Origin: Hoplostethus atlanticus
Taxonomy: Eukaryota > Chordata > Actinopteri > Trachichthyiformes > Trachichthyidae
Direction of reading: 5' to 3'
Assembly: GCA_034670405.1 (NCBI GenBank)
Contig: JAXDDX010000042.1
Location: forward strand, 2,047,001-2,111,000
Length of the DNA: 64,000 bases
Shown here: positions 1 through 18,883 of the stretch, one piece after another
Layout of the letters: every line of letters begins with the position of its first letter
Numbering within the stretch: the first letter of the stretch is position 1
The notes under the pieces: generated by a model
What the model was told of the DNA's origin: nothing
What the model saw: the letters and a program-made list of their open reading frames with translations, nothing else
Databases searched by the model: none
Program-made: the position numbers and the translations under genes

Positions 1-89
1 ACATAATATGACGAGTCTGTTTTAAACAAGACCGTGTAGTAAGTCTTCTGTGGTGAGACCAGCAGGGTGTTGGGTTTAGACCGGAGGAT

Positions 90-288
90 GGTGAGGCGGT
101 ACTGAGGGCCAGGTGAGGCGGTACTGAGGGCCAGGTAAGGCGGTACTGAGGTCCAGGTGAGGCGGTGCTGAGGTCCAGGTGAGACGGTACTGAGGGCCAG
201 GTGAGACGGTGCTGAGGGCCAGGTGAGGCGGGTACTGAGGTCCAGGTGAGGCGGTGCTGAGGTCCAGGTGAGACGGTACTGAGGTCCA
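90..288 (+). repeat. 22-bp minisatellite, about nine units
   Basis: Nine head-to-tail copies of a unit like GGTGAGGCGGTACTGAGGGC plus CA, with single-base variants (GC/AC, TAC/TGC, GGG/GGT) and one 23-bp copy. Each junction reads CCAGGTGAG or CCAGGTAAG, the vertebrate 5' splice-site consensus. The reverse-strand open frame across it follows from the repeat and is not taken as coding. Confidence 0.9.
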
Positions 289-957
289 GGTGAGGCCCCT
301 GGTTCCTCCGTCAGACAGGTCAAAGTGGAACACCGTTCATGTTCAGGGCTCGTTCACACCAAACGTTGGAGCGGTTCATTTCAGGACATGTGGGTCTTGG
401 TCCTTGAACTGCAGGTGTAATTAGTTAGCGGTGAGAATGTAAACAACCCCAGAACGCAAGGGTTTATGGGTAAAGAGACGGCCACATTCAGATATTATAT
501 GTTCTTAACTGGTTTGAACACCAGACCTGTCCATCATGTCAGATAGTTGTTTATTTTGTACACGTTCTGGTTGGTTGGTATCTGGACCAATCAAATACAA
601 GGATGCAACAAAATATTGCTTATTGGAAACTTTCCAACTTTGTATTATAGTAGAATACGTTAAAGAGCTACGCCTGACCTAGCCAGGGCGCTTCTTGCAT
701 TTCTGGGCCCATTTTGTTGTTTGGTATATTTTCTTCCTCCCGTGGAGAACTGGACCGTCACCGTGACGATGTCCAGTCTGATATCAGAACATGATTACAG
801 GGAGAAATCTATCAGACAACAGGAAAGACACCCAGTTCTCCACTGACAGTAGCCGAGATAGACCAGAATGCAATGCAGTAGCTGAGATAGTGATGCGATG
901 TGTTTCGACATCTATTGGAGGAGGAGGTGCAGAGGTGCAGAGGTGTGTGTGAGAGGT

Positions 958-1374
958 TTGGGGTGCGTTCACACGAGGCATGTTCTGATCGGTTTATCTG
1001 AACTCTGCAGCGTTTCCTCCTTTTGTTGGGTTCGTTTTTCCAGGTGAGAACAGCAGCATCCGAATTGATGAAGAGCTCGGTCCTCTTTAAAGAGAGCTGT
1101 GGTGCAGTTTGTCAGGAACGTAGTCAGAACCTACTACAGGAAATGACCCCATAGAACAAGGGTTTATGGGTAAAAGGAGGTAGATGTTGACATCTGATAG
1201 CAGCAGTTCCTCATGAAGCCTAGCAACAACGTGAAGTCTGGACTGATGCTCATGTTCAGATGTTTCCTCATGTTCTTAACTGGTATGAACACCAAAATCT
1301 ACTTGTGAGTCCATTTGACATTTGTTTACAATCGTGGTTGGCTTGTGATTGGTCAGTGTGAACCTGAACGCACC
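958..1374. mobile_element. MITE, GGTGCGTTCA-type termini (family A, copy 1)
   Basis: The left end reads GGGGTGCGTTCACACG and the right end is the complement of GGTGCGTTCAGGTTCACAC, giving short terminal inverted repeats about 415 bp apart. About 65 bp at the right side (1305-1374) match, in reverse complement, the interior of a second copy at 38813-39182. No coding capacity. The superfamily is uncertain; no clear target-site duplication was seen. Confidence 0.55.
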
Positions 1375-3391
1375 AGATACAAAAATGTTTCTGTTTCAGA
1401 CCAAAGAAAAAAAAAGAAAAAAAAGTTGGTGTGAAATGCAGGAGCACCGTTGGACCTAATGGTAAAAACGTTTTGGTCCAGATGGTTTTCCTGGCCAGCT
1501 GACAGCCCATGAGCTACAAGACACAATATCCAGAAGAAGGCGGCGCTATACAAGTACTGTGATGGAGGAAGTGAGGCAGCTTTGCAATTATTGCGATATA
1601 AACTGGATAAGCTGCAAATTCTCAACGTTCCTCTGCTGGGGCGTCTTATCTTCAGGCAGGAGATGATGTTGCTGCTGCAGTAGAGACGAGGATGCACAGT
1701 GCTGCTTAGTTTTCATGTGTCTCCCTTTTGAAACTAAAGGTGAGAATGAACCAACGAACCAGTTGCAGTCTGCTTTTGTTTTCACTGTCAGGTTTGTTTG
1801 TAGTTTGTGGAAAACAAAGTTCTCACGATGAGTGACGTCAAGTACAAGCATCATCAGATATCCAGTCAGTATTTTGAAAGTCATGCCTTGCGGTCACAGT
1901 TCTTCTGTGTCCTGTTCTTGTTTTCAGAAGCCACTTGTTGTGGTTTTTGTTGCATGTCAAGCTGCTTTCCAGCAGCTAAGGGGGGGGGGCACGGTGCACT
2001 GAGCCTCTTAACACAAGCCTCAGGTCGACACACTCAGTCACTGCTGCTGTATCACCCCCCCCCCATGATACTCAGAATCCCACCCACACTAAAAGGTCGA
2101 TCACCAGGAAATGCCAATACAGCCACATGCATGATAGTCAATAGTCATCGTCCAGCCTTTCAGCTTTAAACGTCTAAGAGGAAAGAAGCATCTAGAGAGC
2201 CGAGGACAGAGTGAACCTACTACACCTCCCTGGAGCCGGACTGGACCAGAGCATTTAGTTTTCTGTAGTTAAAAACATTGTAATATAAATAAATGATTTT
2301 ATTGTGGACATTGTTTTTGGAGTCTGTCTGCAGAACTGACAGAACATTTCTCTGGTAAACTCATGAAACCCTTTTGCCAAATGAATTGCGGTGGCTGTCG
2401 TCGTCTGGTAACCGCTCCAGTCTGGATCTCGACTCCTTGACCCGTCTGATGCCGAACTGCGGCTGATGTTCCGCCTCGCTCTGCCGTGAGCCGTCCATCT
2501 CCACGGCAACCTCTCTGCCTCTGACATCAGCACCACCGCTCCGCAGCCAATGGGAGACGGAGGGAGAGGAGGAGAGCCTTGACACTCTGAAAGCCTGTTG
2601 TGCAATTCAAAAGGAGATATAATTTGTGTAATCTGTGTGATTACGCCTGCCAAGACGGGCCGGTGACGAGTCGCTCGGCAGCATGGGACACGCTGAAACA
2701 CACACTGTTCATATCGCCATTCATTGATGCGGTGATGATGTCGTCTGAAAGTCAGCATCAACCCTTTTGGCACAATCACAATAATTACAATTTAAGACGT
2801 GAACTGATCCATTACTAGACCATCAAACTGCATCGAACTGGATCAAACCGCTGCCTTCCAGGAAAAAGAACAATTACATGCAAAGATCCGGTTCCTCCCT
2901 CCACCAGCCCGGTGCCCGGTGCCCGGTGCCCGGTGCCTGGTGCCCGGTGCTCCTTGGTCAAACGGGAGGGAAAGTCAATTATCAGTATTTTCTGAAGGCA
3001 AAATGGTTAAACTGAACCTGGTTGAATGTAGAAGCTCCACTGGTTTGTGAGTCTGTGACCTTGTTGGATGAAGTCCATGAAGGAGTGGCAGCTTCCTTCC
3101 AGGTAGACAAACAGACAGGATGAGTCATGTGTTTTAAAGGCCTGCTGTATTGCACCTTCAGGCGTCCGCCGTGGCGGCTGGCCCAAAAAAACAAATAAAA
3201 TCATTCAGGGACGGTAAATCTGCTGCACTTATCTTAAATGCCGCCACAGCCGATCTCCACTGCAGATCCACCCGATGGGGTTAACATGCCTTTTAAACTA
3301 AGTGGTCCATTAAGTTCAGTCAGATAGTTTGTACTTCAGGTACATTCCTCAGCTGGGAACATTAAACTTGTTGCCATAGTTGGAAACTGAA

Positions 3392-3475
3392 ATGTGTGTG
3401 TGTGTGTGTGTGGGTGTGTGGGTGGGTGGGTGGTGTGGTGTGTGTGGTGTGGTGTTGGGGGGGGCGGGGGGGGGG
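3392..3475. repeat. TG-rich then G-rich simple repeat
   Basis: A (TG)n tract grades into GGTGGGTGGG-type sequence and two long G runs near 3457-3475. It is simple sequence; an open frame across it is low complexity. Confidence 0.85.
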
Positions 3476-3539
3476 TGTACGCTCACTCGTTTCACCAGTT
3501 TTAATTCATGTTCATGTTTAATTCATTCATCTTGTTGGC

Positions 3540-3540
3540 T

Positions 3541-3572
<32 letters not shown>

Positions 3573-3586
3573 TTTGTTTATTTATT
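3540..3586. repeat. (TTTA)n microsatellite
   Basis: About eleven TTTA units with one TTTG interruption. Confidence 0.9.
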
Positions 3587-4246
3587 GTATCACCTGAAGA
3601 CCACATACGACTGTAAGGAAAGTTCTTATTATAGTATATAGAAATACAAATCTGAATTGGCTTAATTGACCCAACCGCTAAAAAAACATTATGTACCCCA
3701 AAAAATTATTGTTGTTAAATGTTGTTAAACTAACACTATTGAGAACATGTTCACTAATAACAAATAATACTTAAGACCAGACAAAGAGAATTAAACAAAC
3801 ATAATGAATCTGCTATTTCATATGGGCTTCATGGAAAGTATCACTAAGGTGTTTTTAGTCAGATGTTGATGTAGACCAGGTCCATGCTCTCCGGTAGGAA
3901 CTAGACTCCAACTGATCACATGTATTGAATCTGACGTTCAGCCAATGGCTGCGCTGCAATTAAGGAATCAGCTGATGTCCAGCAGAGAGGAACAACCAGC
4001 AGACGTCTGTTTCTGTAGGGATGTCGGCACAACATCTGACTGCAGCCTCACTGTGCTTCTGGTTTCTCCTGATCTCCAGCCTGTTGTGTAATCCAGCCGC
4101 TGTCGGCCTCCCACAACATGCTGCTAGCCAAGGACACGTGAAGCCATGAGAATAGAGAAATGGCCCCAACTGAAACAGTACAGCACACAACGGGTGTTCG
4201 TTTGAAAAAGCAGAGCCTAAAGAAAGAGGTTGATGAAGGACAGATG

Positions 4247-4254
<8 letters not shown>

Positions 4255-4298
<44 letters not shown>
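4255..4298. repeat. (TA)n microsatellite
   Basis: About 20 TA dinucleotides in the presumed intron 1 of MAPK1. Confidence 0.9.
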
Positions 4299-4300
<2 letters not shown>

Positions 4301-7300
4301 TGGTAGATAGTACAGCGACCTCAGGAGTGAAGAGACTCATGGCTGCATCAATGGATTCAGTTCATCTCTGACACGCTGCTCATTTAGTTCTTACACGTTT
4401 ACAGTTTAGTGAAAAATGTATTTTGTAGTTATTATATTATGTAGTTACAAAATGTAAAATGTACCTAAAGTACCTGTGAAGGAACAACATGAACTCGTCC
4501 CCAACACTGATTATGTTATCAGCTGAACAGAACAACACTCACTGTGGGTTGAACATGTTGGTGGAGAGAGATGGTGACGCTGTAGGGGAGGAGGAGAAAA
4601 CACTCGTCAACATGTCTCACTGCTGCATTGCATTCTGGTCTATCTCCTGTCGGTGTAGAAGTTGGTCTCTCTCTCTCCTCTGATGGATTTCTCCTGTATG
4701 ATTGTTGATCGTCGGTCTAGAAAGAAGCCCTTGCTCTTTGATTCTGATTGGCTGACACCAAAACCTGACGGTGACCGTTGATGGTTTAGATCATGAAACA
4801 TTTCAGACTGGAGAAATGTGACTATACTCTCCTGCTGCTTACTGCCAACAGCCTCCCTCCCCACTAGCCGGTCGACCCCCTGTGGAGCTCGTCCTCCATC
4901 AGTCCCCTGATCCTTCGAGGCGCTGGGCTCGGCGAGGCCCGTCTCGTTGAACGTCCATATCTGGGCTCTCTTGTGTGCTCAGTACACAATGCCTACTGGC
5001 ATAGTGAGCTTTTCCCCTTCTTCCCTCAGCCCAGCCCCTTCAACATCGTCATGGTAACAGCCTATTGCATAACACAGTGGCTGCAGTGTAAAGCCTTGTA
5101 TTCCCGTCTCCTTGGTAACAGCCCCCCCTCCCGCCTCCCCCTCGCCCTCCTTCCTGGGCACTGAGCATGCTCATTAAACAATAGCAAAGCAGAGGAAACA
5201 GGAAAGGCAGTTCAGAGCAGATTCTCCAAATGCAGCGTGCTGCGTTCAGGAGCCTCCAGCATCTGTGTTGATCTGGGTGATTCTTTACCAAGAGGCTCAC
5301 TTACACTTAATCCTGACTGCAAGACACAACGCTGAATGTCATCAGTTTAGCAAGGACATGTTCAGGAGACGTTTTGACATTATGATGGTTGTTATTACTA
5401 CAGCTCCTATAATAGTCCTATAAGTCAGCAAGGGGCTCCAACAGCCTCCATAGCATCAAGTCTCTTTGCAACGCCACAAAGCGTTGCAGTGCTTTGCCAG
5501 TGCTGGAATGGGAACGTCACTTCAACTGGCTTGAGGTGTTGAGTCAGGTCTACTAAAACGCAGCCCTGACCCCAGAGCGTCGGTCTACTACATTAGCTCA
5601 TATTACAGTCCACCCCCTAACGGCGAGGCTGGGCCGGCAAGGGAAGGGAGACTCAACACACCAAGCACATTATTGCTACACACAGAAGCCAATGTACTTT
5701 GGACTTCCTCAAGTCGCTGCAGCAGGCCTGAGGGCAGACAAGGAACTGAGGGGCTTGCCCAAACAGACGTGGTGAAACGTGGTGTGGACCAAGACTGACC
5801 ACACTACCAACTTCCCCAAACGGGGCTGTGAAATCGTAACAAATAACAGAAAGTAGTGAGATTCTGTAGCTGGTGAAGTTTCAATTGAGCTGCATTTATT
5901 TCTGCAGTGGTGAAAGGCAAATAAACCCATTTTAGTCTGACGTACGCATTGTGATTCATTTTGCCCACCGTGTTGGCATCGGACCTGGAGGTGTGTTCTC
6001 ATGGAGCTGCTGTAGCCTGAAGCATCGACTGCTTTAAGAAAGGATTAGGATCTTTGTGCCGAGCTGGTTCACGTTTAGTTTAGTGAATAAATGTTCTTCT
6101 TCTCTGTGATCGGCGCTATCAGGCAGTTAACATGGAGAGTTGTTTCCTCCCACACACACATTTCTCTCACAGAAGAGGAAAGGAAGGTCACTCATGTTCC
6201 CCTCACAGAAGGCCGGCACACTTGTGTTTACATCTCAGCCCCTACTAACCCATCGCTATAGCAACTGATTCTTATTCTTACTCCATCACACTGTGTGGGC
6301 GTGTTCCACTCGCTCTTGTTTCTTGTGTGCTGAAATAAAATCGCTGTAGTCGATCGAAGGTGGGAGGTTGGGTTGAGGAAGCGCAAGCACAAATGATTTA
6401 AAATTTGAATGAATTTGGCTTAAACTGTCCGAGGAGCTGCAGCAGCCGGCTGGCGTGGTCGGCTACCACAGCCCTCAGACATGGAGAGACTCGTGCACTG
6501 AGTCTCCTGCTTCATGTAGACCGGCTAGACAAAATGATTAATTTGAAATGTAGTGTTCATGTGCATCAGAGAACCGGTTATTTTGGTTCTAGTCAAAATA
6601 TGGCATGGATGCTCCAATAAATCAAAGGTTTAGAACTGTATGCGTGAATATACTGTGCATATACTCATTCTTCTCTTGTTGTACTGTAAATATACTGTGC
6701 ATGATAGACGTCTGTACCTCGAGGGCTTCTCCTGGGCACACAGGAGGTGTTTCGTTGCAGGGAGGGTGAACGTTTTGTACTGGACCCTTAATTTGATTTG
6801 GACAAAATGTGTTTGACGTCCTGTTAGTTTGCTGTGTGCTGCGTGTTCTCTCTCTGCCTCTCAGACTTAAAACACACTTGAACCTGTCAGCTGATCCAAA
6901 AGTACCGTGGTTCAATACGTAACAGGTGCTCCGCTCCGTGATGGTTTTTTCATCAAAAGCCTCAAGCAAAAGCAGCTGTCTGCACATGCAAGAGTCCACC
7001 TCAAATATCAATCTAAGTCATGATGTTAAAGAAAACATTGCTGTCAGTCTTTTTTTGAAATTAAATAGTTGAACAATGTAGGCGTGACACATACAGCAGC
7101 AGGTACAGTCGCAAGCAGCACATAAATAGTCCAATCACCAACACGTCCAATTTCAGTACCATTGAAAACGAACCGTAATCACAATCCAGTGCTCTTAAGG
7201 GTCGTAGGTCATGTGGGTTGGCATCATGTTCATGCAGAGCAATAAGTGGTGATCATCATCCCAAGAAGCAGCAGCCTTGTGTATGTTTGTAGTCTTAGTT

Positions 7301-7847
7301 TTGCCCTCGTTCAGGGTGCTGCAGTACTAATTTGATATTCTATGAGCTGCTAGCCAACATGTCTCCACACAAAAGGAAGACTAGCTAAGTTAGTCTGGTT
7401 ATGGATAATTGACCAACCTTTTTACTTTTAATTTACCGCAGACCTAAAACCTTCCCTTTTCCTCCTTCCTCCTTATATTTGATCTCCGATTGGAACGGGG
7501 AAATGTAGAGTAAATCACCAGGAATGCATCCCATTGTGAAACATGAAGATATGTGAGCTATGAACATTAACCTGTTGCCCCTTGATAGGATCTGGCTTCA
7601 CTGCTAGATTCACTTGTGAGAACCTGCCAGACCGAGGCATCCCATGCATGCAAACATGCTCTGCCAACCCACAAGAGGCAAGGCCCTGTCCAGGTGATGT
7701 TTTCTCATTGAGGCGGTTGCTAAAGCCTCGCAAACTTTCTCTTAGTGAAACTGCTTAACTTGTTGGGGAATACGTACATGTGGTCTTCAGGGCCATTCAG
7801 CCCCGATCCACTCTGAGCGAGAGCTGTGTTCACATTCTGGGTATTAA

Positions 7848-8511
7848 GGCCGAATCCCAATTCACCCCTTCGCCCTTCCCCTCCGTTTTGTGCGTTCACG
7901 TGTAGGGGTAGGGGTGTCCTGATTCTCTTGGGATGGAGGGGTAGGGTGAAGGTCTAGGGCTACGTGGCTACATAGGGCTACATGGCTACATAGGGCTACA
8001 TGGCTACATAGGGCTACATGGCCCTCCAAACGGAGGTTTTTCAGGGGCACACTACAAACCGAGGGCTAGGAGAAATCTCCCAGAATGACCTGCGAATCAA
8101 CTGGAAGATCATGGCGAACGCTACACTACCATCAAAGTGAACCACAAATGTAGTATTTTCTTCGTTAATAAAGATTTAAAAAATATTCTAACCGTGGTAT
8201 TATCTGCCGATGTCTCTACCTCGCTAGTTAACGTTACAACATTGTTTTTAGGCTGATTTGTGCATGACAGTCCTGCATTTTGACATATTTCCATGTCGCA
8301 TTTCCCCCCTTTGATGGCAAATGACGAAATATAACTAAAGTTCAGCAGCGAAGTTGCTGCACTTGTTCCGGCTCCTCTAATACCAGTGCAGACTGGCAGG
8401 GTAACGGTAGGAGCATTTCATAGGGGGAGATTTCAACCACTACCCCTTGTGACTCTGTTCCGAGGGCCAAGCCGAAGCCGTAGGGGTGAAAATGAGAATT
8501 GGGATTCGGCC
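7848..8511. mobile_element. PIF/Harbinger-like MITE, 664 bp
   Basis: Both ends carry the same inverted terminus: GGCCGAATCCCAATTC on the left and its complement on the right. Flanking trinucleotides are TAA (7845-7847) and TTA (8512-8514), compatible with the TWA target sites of PIF/Harbinger elements with one change. The interior holds four tandem copies of an 18-bp GGGCTACATGGCTACATA-type unit (about 7957-8022) and no transposase. Superfamily assignment is inferred from termini and target site only. Confidence 0.65.
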
Positions 8512-8630
8512 TTAGTCAAGCTCGTTCAAGGTGGGCATGAGACTCAAGGTGCAGCCGAGGTCTGGTTCGGTGGCATTTGGGTGTTTGCAGATGATATCGT
8601 CCTTCTGGCTTCAGAGCGTGATCTCTAATG
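8512..8630 (+). mobile_element. LINE reverse-transcriptase scrap
   Basis: One frame reads GGIWVFADDIVLLASERDL, the catalytic F-A-D-D box and following strand typical of fish LINE reverse transcriptases. Only about 40 codons are recognisable and the frame stops at once, so this is a dead fragment. It directly abuts the Harbinger-like MITE, which may have inserted into it. Confidence 0.6.
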
Positions 8631-9159
8631 TGCATTGGAGTGATTTGACAATTATATTGTGATATATATATATATATATATCAAATATCATTCTCATCAT
8701 CATTCCTATAATATAGTGGCTGGATGGGTGTTGAACTTCATCACACTGGGATTGTTGTAAACTACCTGCTGTAGGAAACAGTCAGTAGTCAGTGGTTGGG
8801 TCCCTCCTACGCCCTAAGAGGCCTCGGTGAAGTGCAGGTTTGTACTAAGTGCAATAAGTGTACATGTGTTATATAAAAATGTACCGGGGCAGAGTGGGTT
8901 GCATCAGGACGTACAAGCTCTTATTGGCATTCATTGTAGAGATGTCAGCACTGGGCCTGTGAAAGTACATAATCCCATGCTCTTCCATCGGCCCTTATTT
9001 CCACCCTTAAGGTACCGTGGTTATCATCGGTGATAGACTTCGACTGTACCTGGACAGAAGGTTGATATACGTAGGAGTTCTACTGGGTTTAACATTAATA
9101 CTCTTAGTTCCTGGTTCAAAAAAAGGAAGCAGAGTATAGCCTACATTGGATAGGACTAG

Positions 9160-15333
<6,174 letters not shown>

Positions 15334-15345
15334 CATCCCACACAG
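15334..15345 (+). other. MAPK1: MAPK1 3' UTR, first part
   Basis: Twelve bases after TAA run to a possible donor CACACAG|GTAGAT. This fits the vertebrate MAPK1 structure in which a further UTR-only exon follows. Confidence 0.5.
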
Positions 15346-15385
15346 GTAGATCCAGGTAGATCCAGGTAGATCCAGGTAGATCCAG
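15346..15385 (+). repeat. MAPK1: Four tandem GTAGATCCAG units
   Basis: A perfect 10-bp direct repeat just after the MAPK1 stop. Each unit recreates the donor-like junction CCAG|GTAGAT. Confidence 0.85.
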
Positions 15386-16318
15386 AGAGCTCACAGCCAG
15401 ACTAGTGTGTGGCTCAGTAGGGTACAGGAGGCTGAAGGTGTCTCTGGACCAGATTCCCCTGATTCAAACTAATCTGATATAACTCACTCTCCTCGAGTTG
15501 GTTCAGCTTTAACAACTCTGATTCATTTGGGTTTACTTTAACAACTCACCACTAAAGAGTTGAAATAAAGAGCAGCAAATATAAAAGGTTGTCTTGAATA
15601 TTTTAGTTTTGAAGTATTTAAATAAAAAGCACTAATACAGTAAGACAGAAGAAAAAAAAGATTATAATAAAGAAAAACAATGAAAAAGAGAAGAAATAAA
15701 TCAAATAACAGCCCAAAAAAATACATTCTGCTGTTATAAAGACTCACATTTCATCTCTACGGTCACATATCAGCTCACCAGGACTCCAGGAACGCCTGGG
15801 AAGATAGTCAAGGAAAGGATGTCAAATCTTTATGAATCCTGTATGAATGGACCAGTAAGGTCTAGTAACCATCTGGACCGTTGTAACTAGTCCTAGTTGG
15901 ATAGAGTCACTACTGAGATATGTCAATTGATTTTTATTTTTATATTTTTATTACTAATTAGTGCATTCAAAGACAATATGGACAAACTAACAAATACTAA
16001 AGCGACAACAAATGATATCGACTTAGTGGACAAAACAGAAAGGACAAGTAACAGGGTAGTTAGGGTAGTTAGGGTAGTTTAAACCCAGAGAAGAAGAGAA
16101 AAAAGGAAATAATAATAAAAACATTCATTCATTTTATCTGTTCTGGATTGGATGCATTTTGTGCAAATTTTGCAAGAAGGGTTTGGTTATACAAGTATTT
16201 CTATTGTGTGGTTTGAATGTTTTTGCAGTTCTATTCTGATCTAATAAATGTACATAGATCTAAGAGTTGTTGGATATCTTTTATTGACCTGTTTAAATGA
16301 AGCTGTCTTCCTCCCCAG
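15346..16318 (+). other. MAPK1: Putative MAPK1 3' UTR intron
   Basis: 973 bp between the donor at 15346 and a strong acceptor (CTTCCTCCCCAG) ending at 16318. It contains an AATAAA at about 16243-16248 that could end an unspliced short form. No other feature seen. Confidence 0.45.
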
Positions 16319-17176
16319 GTGATGCTGGACTGGCTTCTGCCTGCCCCCCCGCCTCCTCCACTCTGTTGCTGTGATTTAGGGTTTTCTGGTTTTAGACTTT
16401 TATTTCCTCTCCTGTCGTCCACATCACCTGGATTCCTTGGGTCTCGCTCGTCAAGTCCACTTTGCTCAGGAACGGCGTCAGGAATCAATCAATCAATCAA
16501 TCGGTCTCTCTCTCTCTGTATCTAACTCTAGCGCTCACTCGGAGGCGAGGGGGGCGGGGTCACATCATGGCTTCTAGTGTGGAGGTGATTTTGTGTTTTT
16601 AAGCCAAGATAAACATTTTTGTGTGTCTCAAAGGCTTTGGCTCTGGCGATTCCTATTCAAGATGACAGTGATAAACTAGCTGTTGTGTTTCTGGTGCCGT
16701 TGTTGTGGTTCTGGTTCTGATTCTGCCGACCTCGCACAAACACCCCAGATCAGAGTCTCCATCTAAAAGGTCTTTTGAATTTTCTAACCTTTGTCGTACC
16801 TTGATGAGGGACGTGGTGATTTCTCCAAAAGAAACCCCCTAACTAGATCAACGGATTTATGCAATGAAGTCACATGAGCAGTCAGACTCGGTCCTGAGGT
16901 GTTGAGGAGCTTCGGCTCCGTTGGTTTGAAACCCCGAAAGAGTCTTAAAATATTGGAAGGGCAAGAGAGATGACAGAAGATGAATCAGATGAATTGATGA
17001 TGTTGAGGTGGCTGAACGTCGGTGTTGTTTCTCACGGTGGGGCTGCAGAACGAGGAGCACTGTCCGGTGTGTACAGGAGGATGTTCTTCATACGGGGGAA
17101 AACGCCGCGTCAGGATTTGAATCATCACAGAGAACTCAAACTATTGTTGTGCCTCCCTTTTCTTCCTCGGTGGTGT

Positions 17177-17199
17177 CTCTCTCTCTCTCTCTCTCTGTC

Positions 17200-17242
<43 letters not shown>

Positions 17243-17243
17243 G

Positions 17244-17298
<55 letters not shown>

Positions 17299-17300
17299 GT
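17177..17300. repeat. (CTCT/GTCT)n pyrimidine-rich repeat
   Basis: About 120 bp of TCTC and TGTC units inside the putative MAPK1 3' UTR. Open frames in several phases are trivial products of the repeat. Confidence 0.9.
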
Positions 17301-18444
17301 CGCCTTGTTAGAATAATACTGTGCCCTTTGCATGACTGTTATAAGCTCTGTATACAAAGACGATGTTAAGTGCCACATAGCCGGGCAGCTCCCCTCGGAC
17401 CGCCCGGCTCTTCTTCTTCTACCGCTGTGGTTCATCACTTCCGATCACATGGTGCTTACGTTCTGTTTCTTTCTTTGCTTCGGCGCGTCGTCTCGGCCGG
17501 TTTGTTTTTCTTGCTGTTGTTTATTTGTTCGGTAGCTTTTTGCGTTTTTGATAGATTAACTCCGATTCCATCTGCATGCTGAAACATGTCTTGTAGTGGT
17601 TGCAATAGGAGAATAACCATACTTTGTATTTATGCCACAATAATCACAAACCATGATGTTCCCTGCATCGGAGAAATGGGATCCAGGCAGTCTAATATTG
17701 AAATAATACACCACACAGAAACAGGACGGATCATGTTTTCCATTTAGTCCTTTGTTTCATAAAGTCTTGCTCTGATTGCACATGTTCAGGCTGGTAGCGG
17801 TTGGCGATGTCAAAACCAGCAGAACTCCAGACCAACGTCTTCAGTCGTCAGTAGCTGGCGGCTGAAGACTCTGTTGCATTTCAAGATTTTATTTCAAATG
17901 AAAGAAATTCTGACTTTAAAAGTTACTTGTGTATTTGGAACCTTTTGTGGACAAAACGAACCCAAGAGGAACTCGAACGCATCACAGCATTTACCGAGCG
18001 ACCGGATGCTTGTTGTCATTTAACTTGTTTACAAGTGCGCCTCAAATGTTCAGTTTCATGGTACACCTGACTGTTGTCTGTTGGGTTACAACACTCCCAC
18101 TTCAAAAGGAACACCTTTGTTAATTTGGTAATGTGAGTGATTTGATGAATGAATTGCAGTAGTATTATGTACGACACTAAACCGTCTCAAAGCAGATTGG
18201 TCACAATCTACATCAATGGATTCTCCAAGAATCTCTACTGGCACTTGAAGCAAATGAAGGCATTTGTCGGCTGATTTCATAACTATCCAGCTGCTATTGC
18301 TTTGCTGATCAGTCATGACTTGGCTGAAAACTATTTTCCATGATGTCTGTGGCAAAAGTATTGGGGCTAGCTGTCGAGTCCTGAAAGGCAAAAGTGAAAC
18401 TCTTAGCGTGAATCTCACTTTCTGTGCTTAGATGTTACAACATG

Positions 18445-18883
18445 TTGGAGATTTAGTTCCACCAACATTTCCCAGAGGCGGAGCTGCTCGGGAAGCAGAA
18501 ATAATCTCATTGGTTGAGTTAATCAGTGGGCGGAGCCAAAGAATATCAGTGTTTTTGTTGCTAGGCTGAAGCCCAGTGAAAAAGGCACTATGTAAGAGGA
18601 GCTAGCTAATACTATGAAGCCTAGCGCTCTGCTACTAACTGAAGTTATCTAGGTTAGCTAGTTAGCCTAGCTGACCTTCCAAGGTCAAACTAGCTATACT
18701 AGCCTATAGCTATCTAGGTAAGATAGTTAGCTAGCTGACCTTCCTTCTTAGCCATCCAAGTTTGCCAGTTAGCTAACACGTGCTTCAAAAAACGGTGGTT
18801 CTTTGGCTCCGCCCATTGAGGTTTAACTCAACCAATGAGATTATTTCTGCCTCTGAGAAATGTTCTTATGAGTAAACCTCCAA
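18445..18883. mobile_element. MITE with long inverted arms (family B)
   Basis: The left arm (18445-18543) and right arm (18799-18883) are imperfect reverse complements. Both contain CAGAAATAATCTCATTGGTT and GGGCGGAGCCAAAGAA in the arm-outward direction. The 255-bp centre is rich in TTAGCTAG motifs. There is no coding capacity and no clear target-site duplication. In a transcript the arms could fold into a hairpin of some 85 bp. Confidence 0.75.
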
